This document shows, piece by piece, positions 26,142 to 33,569 of a stretch of 64,000 nucleotides of DNA. The DNA lies in contig CP116226.1 in assembly GCA_038182865.1 (NCBI GenBank), positions 248,001 to 312,000 on the forward strand, written 5' to 3'. The position numbers were made by a program, and so were the translations under genes. Below the pieces are notes generated by a model. The model saw only the letters and a program-made list of their open reading frames with translations, was not told where the DNA came from and did no database searches. This DNA is from Microbacterium enclense. GTDB taxonomy: Bacteria > Actinomycetota > Actinomycetes > Actinomycetales > Microbacteriaceae. The stretch's first letter is position 1. The number at the start of each line of letters is the position of its first letter.

Positions 26142-26836
26142 GGTCGACGCCCCTCGAGCATCTCGCCGCACCACGCGTCGACCGCCTCGACCCCGGCGCG
26201 ATCGCCCGCGTCTGCCGCCGCCGCGAGGGCCTTCTCCTCGTCGACGATCCCGCCCCCGTCGGTCGTGACGGTCGCCGGCCACGTCGCCGCCCCGGTCAGC
26301 GTCTGCGCCGCGATCGCCGCGCGGTGCGCATCGCCGGCCGCGTCGGCATCCAGCCATTCCTCCCGCCACGCGCAGCGGGCGTTCTGCTCGAACTCGCTCC
26401 GGATGCCGGTGACCTGCCGCAGACCCTCCGGGGCGTCCGCGGCGATGGCACGGGCGAACGTCGCGGCGTCGTAGCCGATCGGCAGAGAGGCGTAGGAGGG
26501 CCACAGGGTGACCGCGTAGTCCGGGTAGTCCGACGCCGACGTGTCGATCCACTCGCTGCCGTCGGCCTCGGTGCCGATCGGCCGCGTTCCCTCGGGGGAA
26601 CCGGGGTTCGGGCTGCCGAACCATCCGGTGCGCGCGAGGTACCCCGAGGCCACGGCTGCGGCTGGGATCCCGATCCCGCTCACCGCGACGATCGCCACGA
26701 TCGGAACGACCCACCGCCCGTGGCGCACGGGCTGTCGGGTCGCCGCGCGCACGAGCCGTCGTGCGCGGTCGGGCGGCATACGAACGTCACGCGCCGGGTC
26801 GGCGGCGGCGAGGGCGTCGAAGGGGTCGGGGTTCAT
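26138..26836 (-). CDS. Single-span membrane protein coupled to the sigma factor
   Basis: This 232-residue protein has a cytoplasmic N-terminus of about 40 residues, one membrane span (VVPIVAIVAVSGIGIPAAAV, about 43-65) and an extracytoplasmic C-terminal domain of about 160 residues. It lacks the zinc anti-sigma HxxxCxxC motif. Its layout and overlap with the sigma gene suggest a sensor or anti-sigma role, but I do not recognise the C-terminal domain. ATG 26836 is chosen by domain start. It is divergent from the GNAT gene. Confidence 0.68.
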   Translation of the reverse strand: MNPDPFDALAAADPARDVRMPPDRARRLVRAATRQPVRHGRWVVPIVAIVAVSGIGIPAAAVASGYLARTGWFGSPNPGSPEGTRPIGTEADGSEWIDTSASDYPDYAVTLWPSYASLPIGYDAATFARAIAADAPEGLRQVTGIRSEFEQNARCAWREEWLDADAAGDAHRAAIAAQTLTGAATWPATVTTDGGGIVDEEKALAAAADAGDRAGVEAVDAWCGEMLEGRRP

Positions 26837-26917
26837 GGCGAGTCCTCTCTCATTCTCTTCATCCCGTTCATGTCGCGACGCCTCGCGAACGTGACACCCC
26901 GCGCTACTCTCTCGCTC

Positions 26918-27355
26918 GTGCATTTCTCCTTCGATCCCCCGACGGCGCGCGAGTTCGCGACGCTCTACGCCGAGACCGGCTGGGGCGACCAGCCCGAGGA
27001 GACATTCGACCGGGCCCTCGCGGGCACCTGGGTCGTCTGTGCCGCCCGGGACGACGACGGCATGCTCGTCGGGATGGGGCGCCTGATCAGCGATGGCGCC
27101 CTGCACGCCTTCGTCACCGAGATGATCGTCGCGGAGCGCGCGCGAGGGGCGGGAGCCGGGGCCGAGATCCTGCGCCGCCTGGTCGAGGAGGCTCAGCGTC
27201 GGGGTGTGCACGACGTGCAGTTGTTCGCGGCACGGGGAAGGGCGGCGTTCTACGAGCGCAACGGGTTCGTCCGGCGGCCCGCCGACGGTCCGGGGATGGA
27301 CGTCGCGTCCTCTCCCGCGCCGACGCCCGGACCTTCGGGCGGGCTGAGGGCCTGA
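26918..27355 (+). CDS. GNAT-family N-acetyltransferase
   Basis: This 145-residue protein has the acetyl-CoA binding segment ERARGAGAGAEILRRL (about 72-87), a degenerate R/QxxGxG/A motif, and the terminal YERNGFV motif near 125. The substrate is unknown. I chose GTG 26918: TACTCT at 26905-26910 lies 7 nt before it, which fits a leaderless transcript. An in-frame ATG at 26870 is an alternative and would overlap that promoter. Confidence 0.75.
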   Translation: MHFSFDPPTAREFATLYAETGWGDQPEETFDRALAGTWVVCAARDDDGMLVGMGRLISDGALHAFVTEMIVAERARGAGAGAEILRRLVEEAQRRGVHDVQLFAARGRAAFYERNGFVRRPADGPGMDVASSPAPTPGPSGGLRA

Positions 27356-27453
27356 GAAACGGTCTCGAAGCACCTCTGCCGACAGTCTGGGAGCATCTAC
27401 GCGAGGCGTTCGGGACGCCGCCCCGCGACGGAGACGCGCTGCGCGCGACCCGC

Positions 27454-27471
27454 GAGATCGTATATGATCTC
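27454..27471. promoter_or_regulatory. GntR-type operator palindrome upstream of the thiamine-enzyme operon
   Basis: GAGATCGTATATGATCTC is a 6-bp-arm perfect inverted repeat, 115 bp before the gene at 27586. Its core ATCGTATATGAT differs at one position from ATCGTATACGAT at 35032 upstream of hpaG. This suggests control by the GntR regulator at 36620. Confidence 0.65.
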
Positions 27472-27585
27472 TCCCGTCAGGCGCACGAAGTCGTGGGTCG
27501 CTGCTCGAAAAAGGGGCACGTAGCGCGAGAACCGCGCGAGACACATACGGCTCATTCCCGTTCCTGTTTCGCGAAAGGCTTCCGC

Positions 27586-29238
27586 ATGCCCATCGTCTCC
27601 GCCCACGTCGCCCACACCCTCGGTCGCCACCTCGACCACGTCTTCGGGGTGATGGGCAACGGCAACGCCCACTTCCTCGATGTGCTGCACCGCGAGACCG
27701 CCGTGACCTTCACGGCGATGCGGCACGAGGCGGGCGGAGTCGTCGCCGCCGACGCCCACTACCGCGCATCGGGCCGTATCGCCGCGGCCACCGCCACCTA
27801 CGGCGCCGGCTTCACCAACACCCTCACGGCCCTGGCCGAGTCCGCCCAGGCCCGCATCCCTCTGCTGCTCGTCGTCGGCGACGAGCCCACCTCCGGCCCG
27901 CGCCCGTGGGGCGTCGACCAGGTCGCCCTCGCCTCGGCGGTCGGCGTGCGCACCTATACGGTGGGAGATCGGGATGCCACGGCCACCGTCCTCATCGCAC
28001 TCGAGCACGCGCTGACCTACCGCGTGCCGGTGGTGCTGGCGATCCCCTACGACGTCGTCACGCGCGAGGCGGGTCCGCTCACCGACGCCGGGACCGTGAC
28101 CCTGCCCGCGCCCCTCGCTCCCCGCGGACCTGCGGCGGAAGCGACCCTCGACCGCATCGCCGACGCGCTCGCCCGCGCCGAGCGCCCCTTCCTTCTGGCG
28201 GGCCGTGGCGCGTGGCTCGCCGACGCCGGCCCCGCGCTCGGTCGCCTCGCTGACGCGACCGGTGCGATCACGGCATCCACCGCCCTCGGCCGCGGGATCT
28301 TCCCCGCGGCGGAACACGACCTCGGCGTGACGGGAGGCTTCGGAGCCGAGGGCGCGATGGAGCTCGTGCGCGAGGCCGACGTCGCCGTCGTGTTCGGCGC
28401 GGGCCTGAACCAGTTCACGATGCGCTTCGGCGAGCTCTTCGGACCCCGCACGCAGGTCTTCCAGATCGACGTGGCCCCCACCGCGACGCACGCCCAGGTG
28501 GGCGGTTTCGTGCGGGCGGATGCCGGGGTGGCCGCCGAGACGCTCGTCGAACGGCTGCGCTCTCGCGGCGCGCCGTCGTCGGGCTGGCGTGATCGCGTCG
28601 ACGTCGCGCCCCTTCGCGAGCAGGAGCCCGGGGACGGCCTCGCGCCGGACGGGCGTCTCGACCCGCGCTCCGCCGCCGCACGGCTCGCGGAGCTCCTCCC
28701 CGAGGACCGCGTCGTCGTCTCCGACGGCGGACACTTCCTCGGCTGGTCGAACATGTACTGGCCCGTAGCCTCACCCGACCGCATGATGATGATCGGCACC
28801 GCGTACCAGTCGATCGGCCTCGGCTTCCCCTCGGTCGCGGGAGCCATCGCCGCCCGGCCGGACTCCACCGTGGTGCTCACGACCGGCGACGGCGGCGGGC
28901 TCATGGCCATCGCCGACCTCGAGAGCGCGGTGCGAGCGGCCCGGGGGCACGGCATCGCGGTCGTGTGGAACGACGCCGCCTACGGCGCAGAGGTCAACCT
29001 GTACGGCCTCAAGGGCCTCGCCCGAGAGCCCATGCTCATCCCCGAGGTCGACTTCGCCGCCGTCGCCCGCGGCTTCGGCGCGGAGGGCGTGGTCGTGCGC
29101 GAGGTGGCCGACCTCGACGCCCTCGCCGCATGGACGGCGCGCGACCCGGGCGAACGCCCGTTCCTGCTGCTCGATCTGCGTATCAGCGGCGACGTCATCG
29201 CGCCGTACCAGCGCGAGATCATCAAGGTGAACTCGTGA
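27586..29238 (+). CDS. Thiamine-diphosphate-dependent enzyme (benzoylformate decarboxylase / acetolactate synthase-like)
   Basis: This 550-residue protein has all three domains of the family. The N-terminal pyrimidine-binding domain has the cofactor-activating glutamate in RHEAGGV near residue 48. A central domain follows, and the C-terminal diphosphate-binding motif runs from GDGGG to NDAAYG near residues 428-465. Such enzymes decarboxylate 2-oxo acids or make C-C bonds. The next gene overlaps it by 4 bp and encodes a 2-hydroxyacid oxidase-like protein. The pair could therefore turn a 2-hydroxy acid (for example a mandelate) into an aldehyde; this is inference. A shared operator links it to the hpa cluster. 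GAAAGG precedes ATG 27586. Confidence 0.83.
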   Translation: MPIVSAHVAHTLGRHLDHVFGVMGNGNAHFLDVLHRETAVTFTAMRHEAGGVVAADAHYRASGRIAAATATYGAGFTNTLTALAESAQARIPLLLVVGDEPTSGPRPWGVDQVALASAVGVRTYTVGDRDATATVLIALEHALTYRVPVVLAIPYDVVTREAGPLTDAGTVTLPAPLAPRGPAAEATLDRIADALARAERPFLLAGRGAWLADAGPALGRLADATGAITASTALGRGIFPAAEHDLGVTGGFGAEGAMELVREADVAVVFGAGLNQFTMRFGELFGPRTQVFQIDVAPTATHAQVGGFVRADAGVAAETLVERLRSRGAPSSGWRDRVDVAPLREQEPGDGLAPDGRLDPRSAAARLAELLPEDRVVVSDGGHFLGWSNMYWPVASPDRMMMIGTAYQSIGLGFPSVAGAIAARPDSTVVLTTGDGGGLMAIADLESAVRAARGHGIAVVWNDAAYGAEVNLYGLKGLAREPMLIPEVDFAAVARGFGAEGVVVREVADLDALAAWTARDPGERPFLLLDLRISGDVIAPYQREIIKVNS

Positions 29239-30629
29239 GCGGGGTCGCCCAGCCGCTGGGCGGGGGCCGCGACCAGGTGCCCGGCGCAGTCCTCGACGAC
29301 CTCCGCACCGCCCTGGGCGACCGCCTCCTCATCGACCCCGCGAGCCTCGCCGCCCATGCCGTCGACAGCTCGCGCGCGCAGCCCGAGGGACTGCCGCTCG
29401 CGGTGGTGCGGGCCGCCTCGACCGACGACGTGTCGACCGCCCTCGCGTGGGCGAACGCCCGTGGCATCCGGGTCTCCGTCCGCGGAGCGGGGACCGGGCT
29501 CTCCGGCGGCGCGGTCGCCTACGCGGGCGGGCTGGTCATCTCGCTCGAAGCGATGAACCGCATCCTCTCGATCGACGTCGACAACCGGCTCGCCGACGTC
29601 GAGGCCGGGGTGATCACAGCGGAACTGGATGCCGCGGCTCTCGCGCACGGCCTGTTCTTCCCGCCCGACCCGGCGAGCGCCCAGTGGTCGACGATCGGCG
29701 GCAACATCGCCACGAACGCCGGCGGGCTGCGCTGCGTCGCCCACGGCGTGACGACCGATGTGGTCGCGGCCCTGGAGGTCGTGCTCGCAGACGGGCGCGT
29801 GATGCGCACCGGCGCGCGCACGCGCAAGAACACCACAGGGTACGACCTCACGAGTCTGTTCACCGGCTCCGAGGGCACGCTCGGCGTGATCACCGGCGCG
29901 ACCGTCCGCCTCAAGCCCGTGCCGCCGGGGCAGCCCCGCACCTTCCGCGCGAGCTTCGACGACATCGAGGATGCCGGACGCGCCGTCACCGCGATCGTCT
30001 CGGGCCCCGCCGCCCCCGAGGTGCTCGAGCTGATCGATGCGCGCAGCGTCGAGATCATCGAGGCGTTCCACCCGAGCGGCCTGCCCTCCCCCGGGGCCGC
30101 GATGCTCGTAGGTCAGACCGTCGGCCTCGCGGCACACGAGACCGCCGAGCAGATCGCCGCGATCTGCCGGGCGCACGGCGCCGCCGAGACCGAGATCAGC
30201 GACTCCGACAGCCTGCTCGAGGCTCGCCGCCTCGCCAATCCCGCGCTGACCGCGCAAGGACTTCGCGTGTCGTGCGACGTCGGCGTGCCGGTGGCGCAGC
30301 TCGCGGCGGTGTTCCGCGGCATCGGCGAGATCGCCCGGAGCCACGGGCGCCGCGTCGCCATCGTCGCCCATGCCGGCGACGGCAACCTGCACCCCACGGT
30401 CGAGGCCGGTGACACCCCCGACGAGTACGCCGCGGCCGAGCTCGTCATCGACGACATCACGCGCCTCGCCCTGTCGTTAGGCGGAACCATCTCGGGCGAG
30501 CATGGCATCGGCTCGGTCAAACGCCACGAGCTCCCCTGGCAGCAGGATGCCGCCGCCCTCGACGTGCAGCGCGCGATCAAGGCCGCGCTGGACCCGCGTG
30601 GCATCCTGACCCCGGGGCGGGCGATCTGA
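29235..30629 (+). CDS. FAD-binding oxidase, GlcD / D-2-hydroxyacid dehydrogenase family
   Basis: This 464-residue protein has an N-terminal PCMH-type FAD domain (RGAGTGLSGG near 75 and GGNIATNAGG near 155) and the C-terminal FAD-oxidase domain with AHAGDGNLHP near 377 and GEHGIG near 420. It oxidises a D-2-hydroxy acid to the 2-oxo acid, passing electrons to an acceptor. GTG 29235 overlaps the upstream stop (GTGA), so it is coupled to the thiamine enzyme and likely supplies its substrate. It is a paralogue of the protein at 48428. Confidence 0.87.
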   Translation: MSGVAQPLGGGRDQVPGAVLDDLRTALGDRLLIDPASLAAHAVDSSRAQPEGLPLAVVRAASTDDVSTALAWANARGIRVSVRGAGTGLSGGAVAYAGGLVISLEAMNRILSIDVDNRLADVEAGVITAELDAAALAHGLFFPPDPASAQWSTIGGNIATNAGGLRCVAHGVTTDVVAALEVVLADGRVMRTGARTRKNTTGYDLTSLFTGSEGTLGVITGATVRLKPVPPGQPRTFRASFDDIEDAGRAVTAIVSGPAAPEVLELIDARSVEIIEAFHPSGLPSPGAAMLVGQTVGLAAHETAEQIAAICRAHGAAETEISDSDSLLEARRLANPALTAQGLRVSCDVGVPVAQLAAVFRGIGEIARSHGRRVAIVAHAGDGNLHPTVEAGDTPDEYAAAELVIDDITRLALSLGGTISGEHGIGSVKRHELPWQQDAAALDVQRAIKAALDPRGILTPGRAI

Positions 30630-30748
30630 CGCGCACCGCTCCGCGGCCCGGAAGCGGAACGGTCCCGGCATACTGACCGCATGGACCCCCTCCCCCGAAC
30701 GAGCGACTCTCTTCTCGTGCGCACCGCGGCAGCACCCCGGACCCATGG

Positions 30749-31447
30749 ATGAACCTCGTGGCCGCGGTGCGCACCGAGAACGCCGATGGGTTTCGCGCCT
30801 CCGTGCAGTTCGTCGACGACGTCCGATGGGTAGGCACAACGGAGGACGACGTCCGGTCGGCGATTGCCGACAACGATGAGGGCGCCTCCGTCCTCTTCAT
30901 CGCGGACGACATCGCCCTGACGACCGAGGGTTACCCCGTGCTCGTCATCGACCTCCGGGAGAGGCATCCGCCGTTCCGTTGCGTTGCAGCCGACCTCTGG
31001 GCCGTGGACAACAACCTCAACCTCGCCAACATGGGGTGGGAGGAGTTCGCCGATGCGGTCGACGAGCAGGGGGTCTACAGATCCGAGCCCCCTGCATCGC
31101 ACGCAGGACCTTCGGCGACGGTCGCGCGCGAGATCGCGATGTGGCCGGAACAGGTGGCACCTCGCCGAGAGCTCGGCGAGGCCTTCACGGCCCCACGACC
31201 GGTCGAACACTTCGCATACTTCCGCTGGCGCAGATCCGCCGACGCCGCAGCCGACGATCTTCGCTCGCACGGCTTCACGGTCGACATCCGTCGCCGCGGA
31301 CTGCAGCTGATCCTGGTCGCGACACGCGTCGAGACGTTGACGGATGCCTCGGTGGCGGCGTTCCTCACCGAGGTCATCGGCATCGTCGAAGCGAGGAAGG
31401 GCGACTACGACGGCTGGGGCGCGAACGTCGAGGTGCGTGACGCGTGA
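30749..31447 (+). CDS. DUF6924 / RraB-like fusion, 5' part probably frameshifted
   Basis: The 232-residue frame has a DUF6924-like N-terminal half and a C-terminal half resembling ribonuclease E inhibitor RraB (FRWRRSADAAADDLRSHGF from about 150). The expected start of the DUF6924 domain (MDPLPRTSDSLLVRT) is encoded from ATG 30681 in a different frame that stops at about 30752. A CATACT box 6 nt before 30681 supports that as the true start. A single missing base near 30725-30735 would join the two parts. It is either a frameshift mutation or a sequence error, or else translation begins internally at ATG 30749. The next small gene overlaps its stop (GTGA). Confidence 0.65.
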   Translation: MNLVAAVRTENADGFRASVQFVDDVRWVGTTEDDVRSAIADNDEGASVLFIADDIALTTEGYPVLVIDLRERHPPFRCVAADLWAVDNNLNLANMGWEEFADAVDEQGVYRSEPPASHAGPSATVAREIAMWPEQVAPRRELGEAFTAPRPVEHFAYFRWRRSADAAADDLRSHGFTVDIRRRGLQLILVATRVETLTDASVAAFLTEVIGIVEARKGDYDGWGANVEVRDA

Positions 31448-31590
31448 GGACGCGCGCCGTCGCCGCGGCTGCCGCGATCGCACTGATCGGTGGCGCGGTG
31501 GTGGTGCTGTTCCTCTTCCGGCTCTGGCGGAGTTGCGACGGCGAGGACACCTCGGCGGACTGCCCGAGGCTCCCGCGGACGCCGCCGTGA
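31444..31590 (+). CDS. Small membrane peptide, possible first half of a split two-span protein
   Basis: GTG 31444 overlaps the previous stop and opens a 48-codon frame with one hydrophobic span (about residues 10-27) followed by two cysteines (SCDGEDTSADC). Its TGA overlaps an ATG (TGATG) opening a second short hydrophobic frame. The two parts look like one two-span protein split by a frameshift. No function is recognised. Confidence 0.45.
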   Translation: MRTRAVAAAAAIALIGGAVVVLFLFRLWRSCDGEDTSADCPRLPRTPP

Positions 31591-31670
31591 TGGGTGTCGC
31601 GGCGGTGGTCTTCGTCGTGGGGATCGTGGTTCTCGCGGGGGGCCTGCTGACGCGCCGGTCGCCCGCGTGA
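31590..31670 (+). CDS. Very short membrane peptide, possible second half of the split protein
   Basis: This 26-codon frame (MGVAAVVFVVGIVVLAGG, then a basic tail RRSPA) begins inside the stop codon of the preceding frame. It reads as a second membrane span with a cytoplasmic tail. It may be translated by reinitiation, or be part of one protein broken by a frameshift. Confidence 0.35.
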   Translation: MGVAAVVFVVGIVVLAGGLLTRRSPA

Positions 31671-31745
31671 TCGAACCGCATCCCCTCGGCGCCTGACTCG
31701 CGACGAGGGTGCCCTCCCCCGCGCCCTCCCCGCGCGGTCCGCTCG

Positions 31746-32270
31746 TTTGCCGCAGATCGCCGGCGCCGCGCACACGTGGCGACAATCCGGGGCAAACGAC
31801 CCACGGCTAGCGACGCGCGTTCGCCGCAGTTGGTCGGCCGCGTGCCGACGAAGCGACAACCCGAGGCAAACGCCCTACGGCCAGCAACGCTCACCCGCCG
31901 CACATCGCCGCCCCCCCACTCGCCAAGCGACAAGCCGAGGCACGCGAGGCGGGTCCACAACGCACGCTCGCCGCAGAGGATCGAGCGCACTCGAACAGAG
32001 CGACAACGCCCCCGCCAGAAACGCCCATTTGCCGCAGATCGCCCGCACCACGCCCTCGAAACGACAACCCGAGGCAAACCGACGCACAACCAACAACGCC
32101 CATTTGCCGCAGATCGCCCGCACCACGCCCACGAAACGACAACCCGAGGCAAACGACGCACAACCAACAACGCTCACTTGCCGCAGATCGCCCGCACCAC
32201 ACCCACGAAGCGACATCCCGAGGCAAACGACGCACGGCTTGCGAGGCTCACCCGCCGGAGATCTCCGGCG
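31746..32270. repeat. Tandem array of about eight 74-bp units (family C), upstream of a DUF559 gene
   Basis: The motif GCCGCA recurs at 31749, 31823, 31897, 31970, 32031, 32105 and 32180, and as GCCGGA at 32254. Spacings are 74, 74, 73, 61, 74, 75 and 74. Each good unit reads TTTGCCGCAGATCGCC, about 25 variable bases, CGACAACCCGAGGCAAAC, then a 20-bp tail, so TTTGCC and GGCAAA can pair within each unit. Units 5 and 6 are nearly identical and the outer ones degenerate. The 662-bp gap 31671-32332 contains nothing else. Two more units follow the nuclease-like gene at 33365. Confidence 0.93.
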
Positions 32271-32274
32271 TTTT
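32253..32274 (+). terminator. Palindrome plus T-run at the end of the 74-bp repeat array
   Basis: CGCCGGAGATCTCCGGCG is an 18-bp perfect palindrome followed directly by TTTT, an intrinsic terminator for any transcript reading rightward through the array. It overlaps the degenerate eighth unit and ends 58 bp before the DUF559 gene. Confidence 0.6.
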
Positions 32275-32332
32275 GTCCACAGGTTGCGGATGCCGTGCCG
32301 ACGCGCCGCTCCGACCGTGCGATGTTCCAAAG

Positions 32333-33301
32333 GTGAGAGTTGCATCCTTGCCCGCCGAGCTGCCCGAATCCTTCGCCGTTGGTGCGGCGTTGCAGCTCGG
32401 CGTGTCGCGGCGACGACTCCGGGCTACCGATTTGTCGTCTCCGTTCTATGGCGTGCGCACGCGCTCGGCCGCGCCGGACGACGGATTCGAGGCGTCCGTT
32501 CGGCGTCGATCGACCGAATACGCCGCGCGGATGCGGGAGTGCGAGTTCTTCTGCCTGGTCGCCGCTGCCGTGCTGTGGGGCGCACCCCTGCCCTCGTCGG
32601 TCTTTCGCGTCCGCGACGGATCGAACGAACTCGTCGCACGTCCTCTTGACGTCGGAGTGCTCCTGCCCGCGCGCGCGAGCAGGGCGCGAGGAGTGCGCGG
32701 CGCCTCGATCGCGGAGGGGATGGGCAGTGTGCGCACCGAACCCGTGAGCGGCCTGCGGGCGACGAGCCCCGCGACAACCTGGGCGATGATGGGCGCTCTG
32801 CTGAAACCGGACGACCTCGTCGCGCTCGGCGACGCATTCGTGCGCGAGCCGATGCGCTCGGATGACCCACCGGCGCTCGCGACGATCGCGGAGCTCACGG
32901 CAGCCCTCGAAGCGGGACGCCGGCGGGGTGCCGCCGCGCTGCGCGAAGCGTTGCCCCTGGTGCGGACACGCTCGAGGTCGAGGAAGGAGACCGAGACGCG
33001 CTTGGTCCTCAGGGCTGCGGGGCTTCCCGAACCGTCGCTGAACTGGCCGGTGGTCGTGGAGGGAAGGGTGGTCGCACTCGTCGACCTGGCCTTTCCGAAG
33101 CGCAAGCTGGGTTTCGAGTACGAGGGCGCGCAGCACCTCACCGACCCACGACAGTGGGCGAGCGACATCCGGCGCTACGAAATGCTCACCGACCTCGGCT
33201 GGCGCATCATTCGCGTCACCAGGTCCGACCTCGGCGAGTACCGTGCGCCGTTCGTGGAGAGGGCGCGCGCAGCATTCACCGGTCGGGCCGGCTCGGGCTG
33301 A
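32333..33301 (+). CDS. DUF559 / Vsr-fold nuclease-like protein with AbiEi-like N-terminus
   Basis: This 322-residue protein has an N-terminal helix-turn-helix-like part (about 10-45) followed by an AbiEi-type region. The C-terminal DUF559 domain has the Vsr/PD-(D/E)XK fold. Candidate catalytic residues are the Glu of ETRL (about 222), the Asp of ALVDLAF (about 248) and the Glu of GFEYEGAQH (about 262). The start GTG 32333 gives the natural domain start; an in-frame ATG at 32273 lies in the terminator region. It is flanked by family C repeats on both sides. Proteins of this kind are common and uncharacterised in actinobacteria; a DNA-cleaving role is inferred only from the fold. Confidence 0.7.
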   Translation: MRVASLPAELPESFAVGAALQLGVSRRRLRATDLSSPFYGVRTRSAAPDDGFEASVRRRSTEYAARMRECEFFCLVAAAVLWGAPLPSSVFRVRDGSNELVARPLDVGVLLPARASRARGVRGASIAEGMGSVRTEPVSGLRATSPATTWAMMGALLKPDDLVALGDAFVREPMRSDDPPALATIAELTAALEAGRRRGAAALREALPLVRTRSRSRKETETRLVLRAAGLPEPSLNWPVVVEGRVVALVDLAFPKRKLGFEYEGAQHLTDPRQWASDIRRYEMLTDLGWRIIRVTRSDLGEYRAPFVERARAAFTGRAGSG

Positions 33302-33364
33302 CACCCGCTGCCGCCCCTGCCGGGCAGCGCCCGCGTCGCCGTCCGCCGAGCCACGGCATCCATT

Positions 33365-33490
33365 CATTTGCCGCACATGGCCGCATAGCGCCCACGCGCA
33401 TGACCACCTAAGGCACCCAAACCGACGGCCCGCTTATCCACTTACCGCACATGCCCGCATCATGCCCGCACCAGTGACCACCTGAGGCAA
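33365..33490. repeat. Two further family C units downstream of the DUF559 gene
   Basis: ATTTGCCGCACATGGCC (core at 33370) and CTTACCGCACATGCCC (core at 33444) start 74 bp apart, the same period as the array upstream of the gene. Each is followed by a GGCA second arm (AAGGCACC, GAGGCAAC) at the same distance. They are more diverged than the upstream units. Confidence 0.8.
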
Positions 33491-33525
33491 CCCAGCCGAG
33501 GAGCCCGCGCCCCGCGCACGCCGAA

Positions 33526-33557
33526 CGGCCCCGCCGCGCCGAAGCACGACGGGGCCG
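33526..33557 (-). terminator. Terminator of the MHS transporter gene
   Basis: CGGCCCCG (33526-33533) pairs with CGGGGCCG (33550-33557), 13 bp beyond the transporter stop. It may also serve the DUF559 gene from the other side. Confidence 0.65.
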
Positions 33558-33569
33558 CCCGAGCGAGCG

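Noticed and set aside
31746..32270. Possible CRISPR array
   Set aside because: The period is regular, but the whole 74-bp unit is conserved with degeneration at the edges. There are no unrelated spacers of constant length, and no cas genes.
32253..32274. Restriction-site-like palindrome GGAGATCTCC as an operator
   Set aside because: The following TTTT and its position at the array end fit a terminator better, though binding by a protein cannot be excluded.
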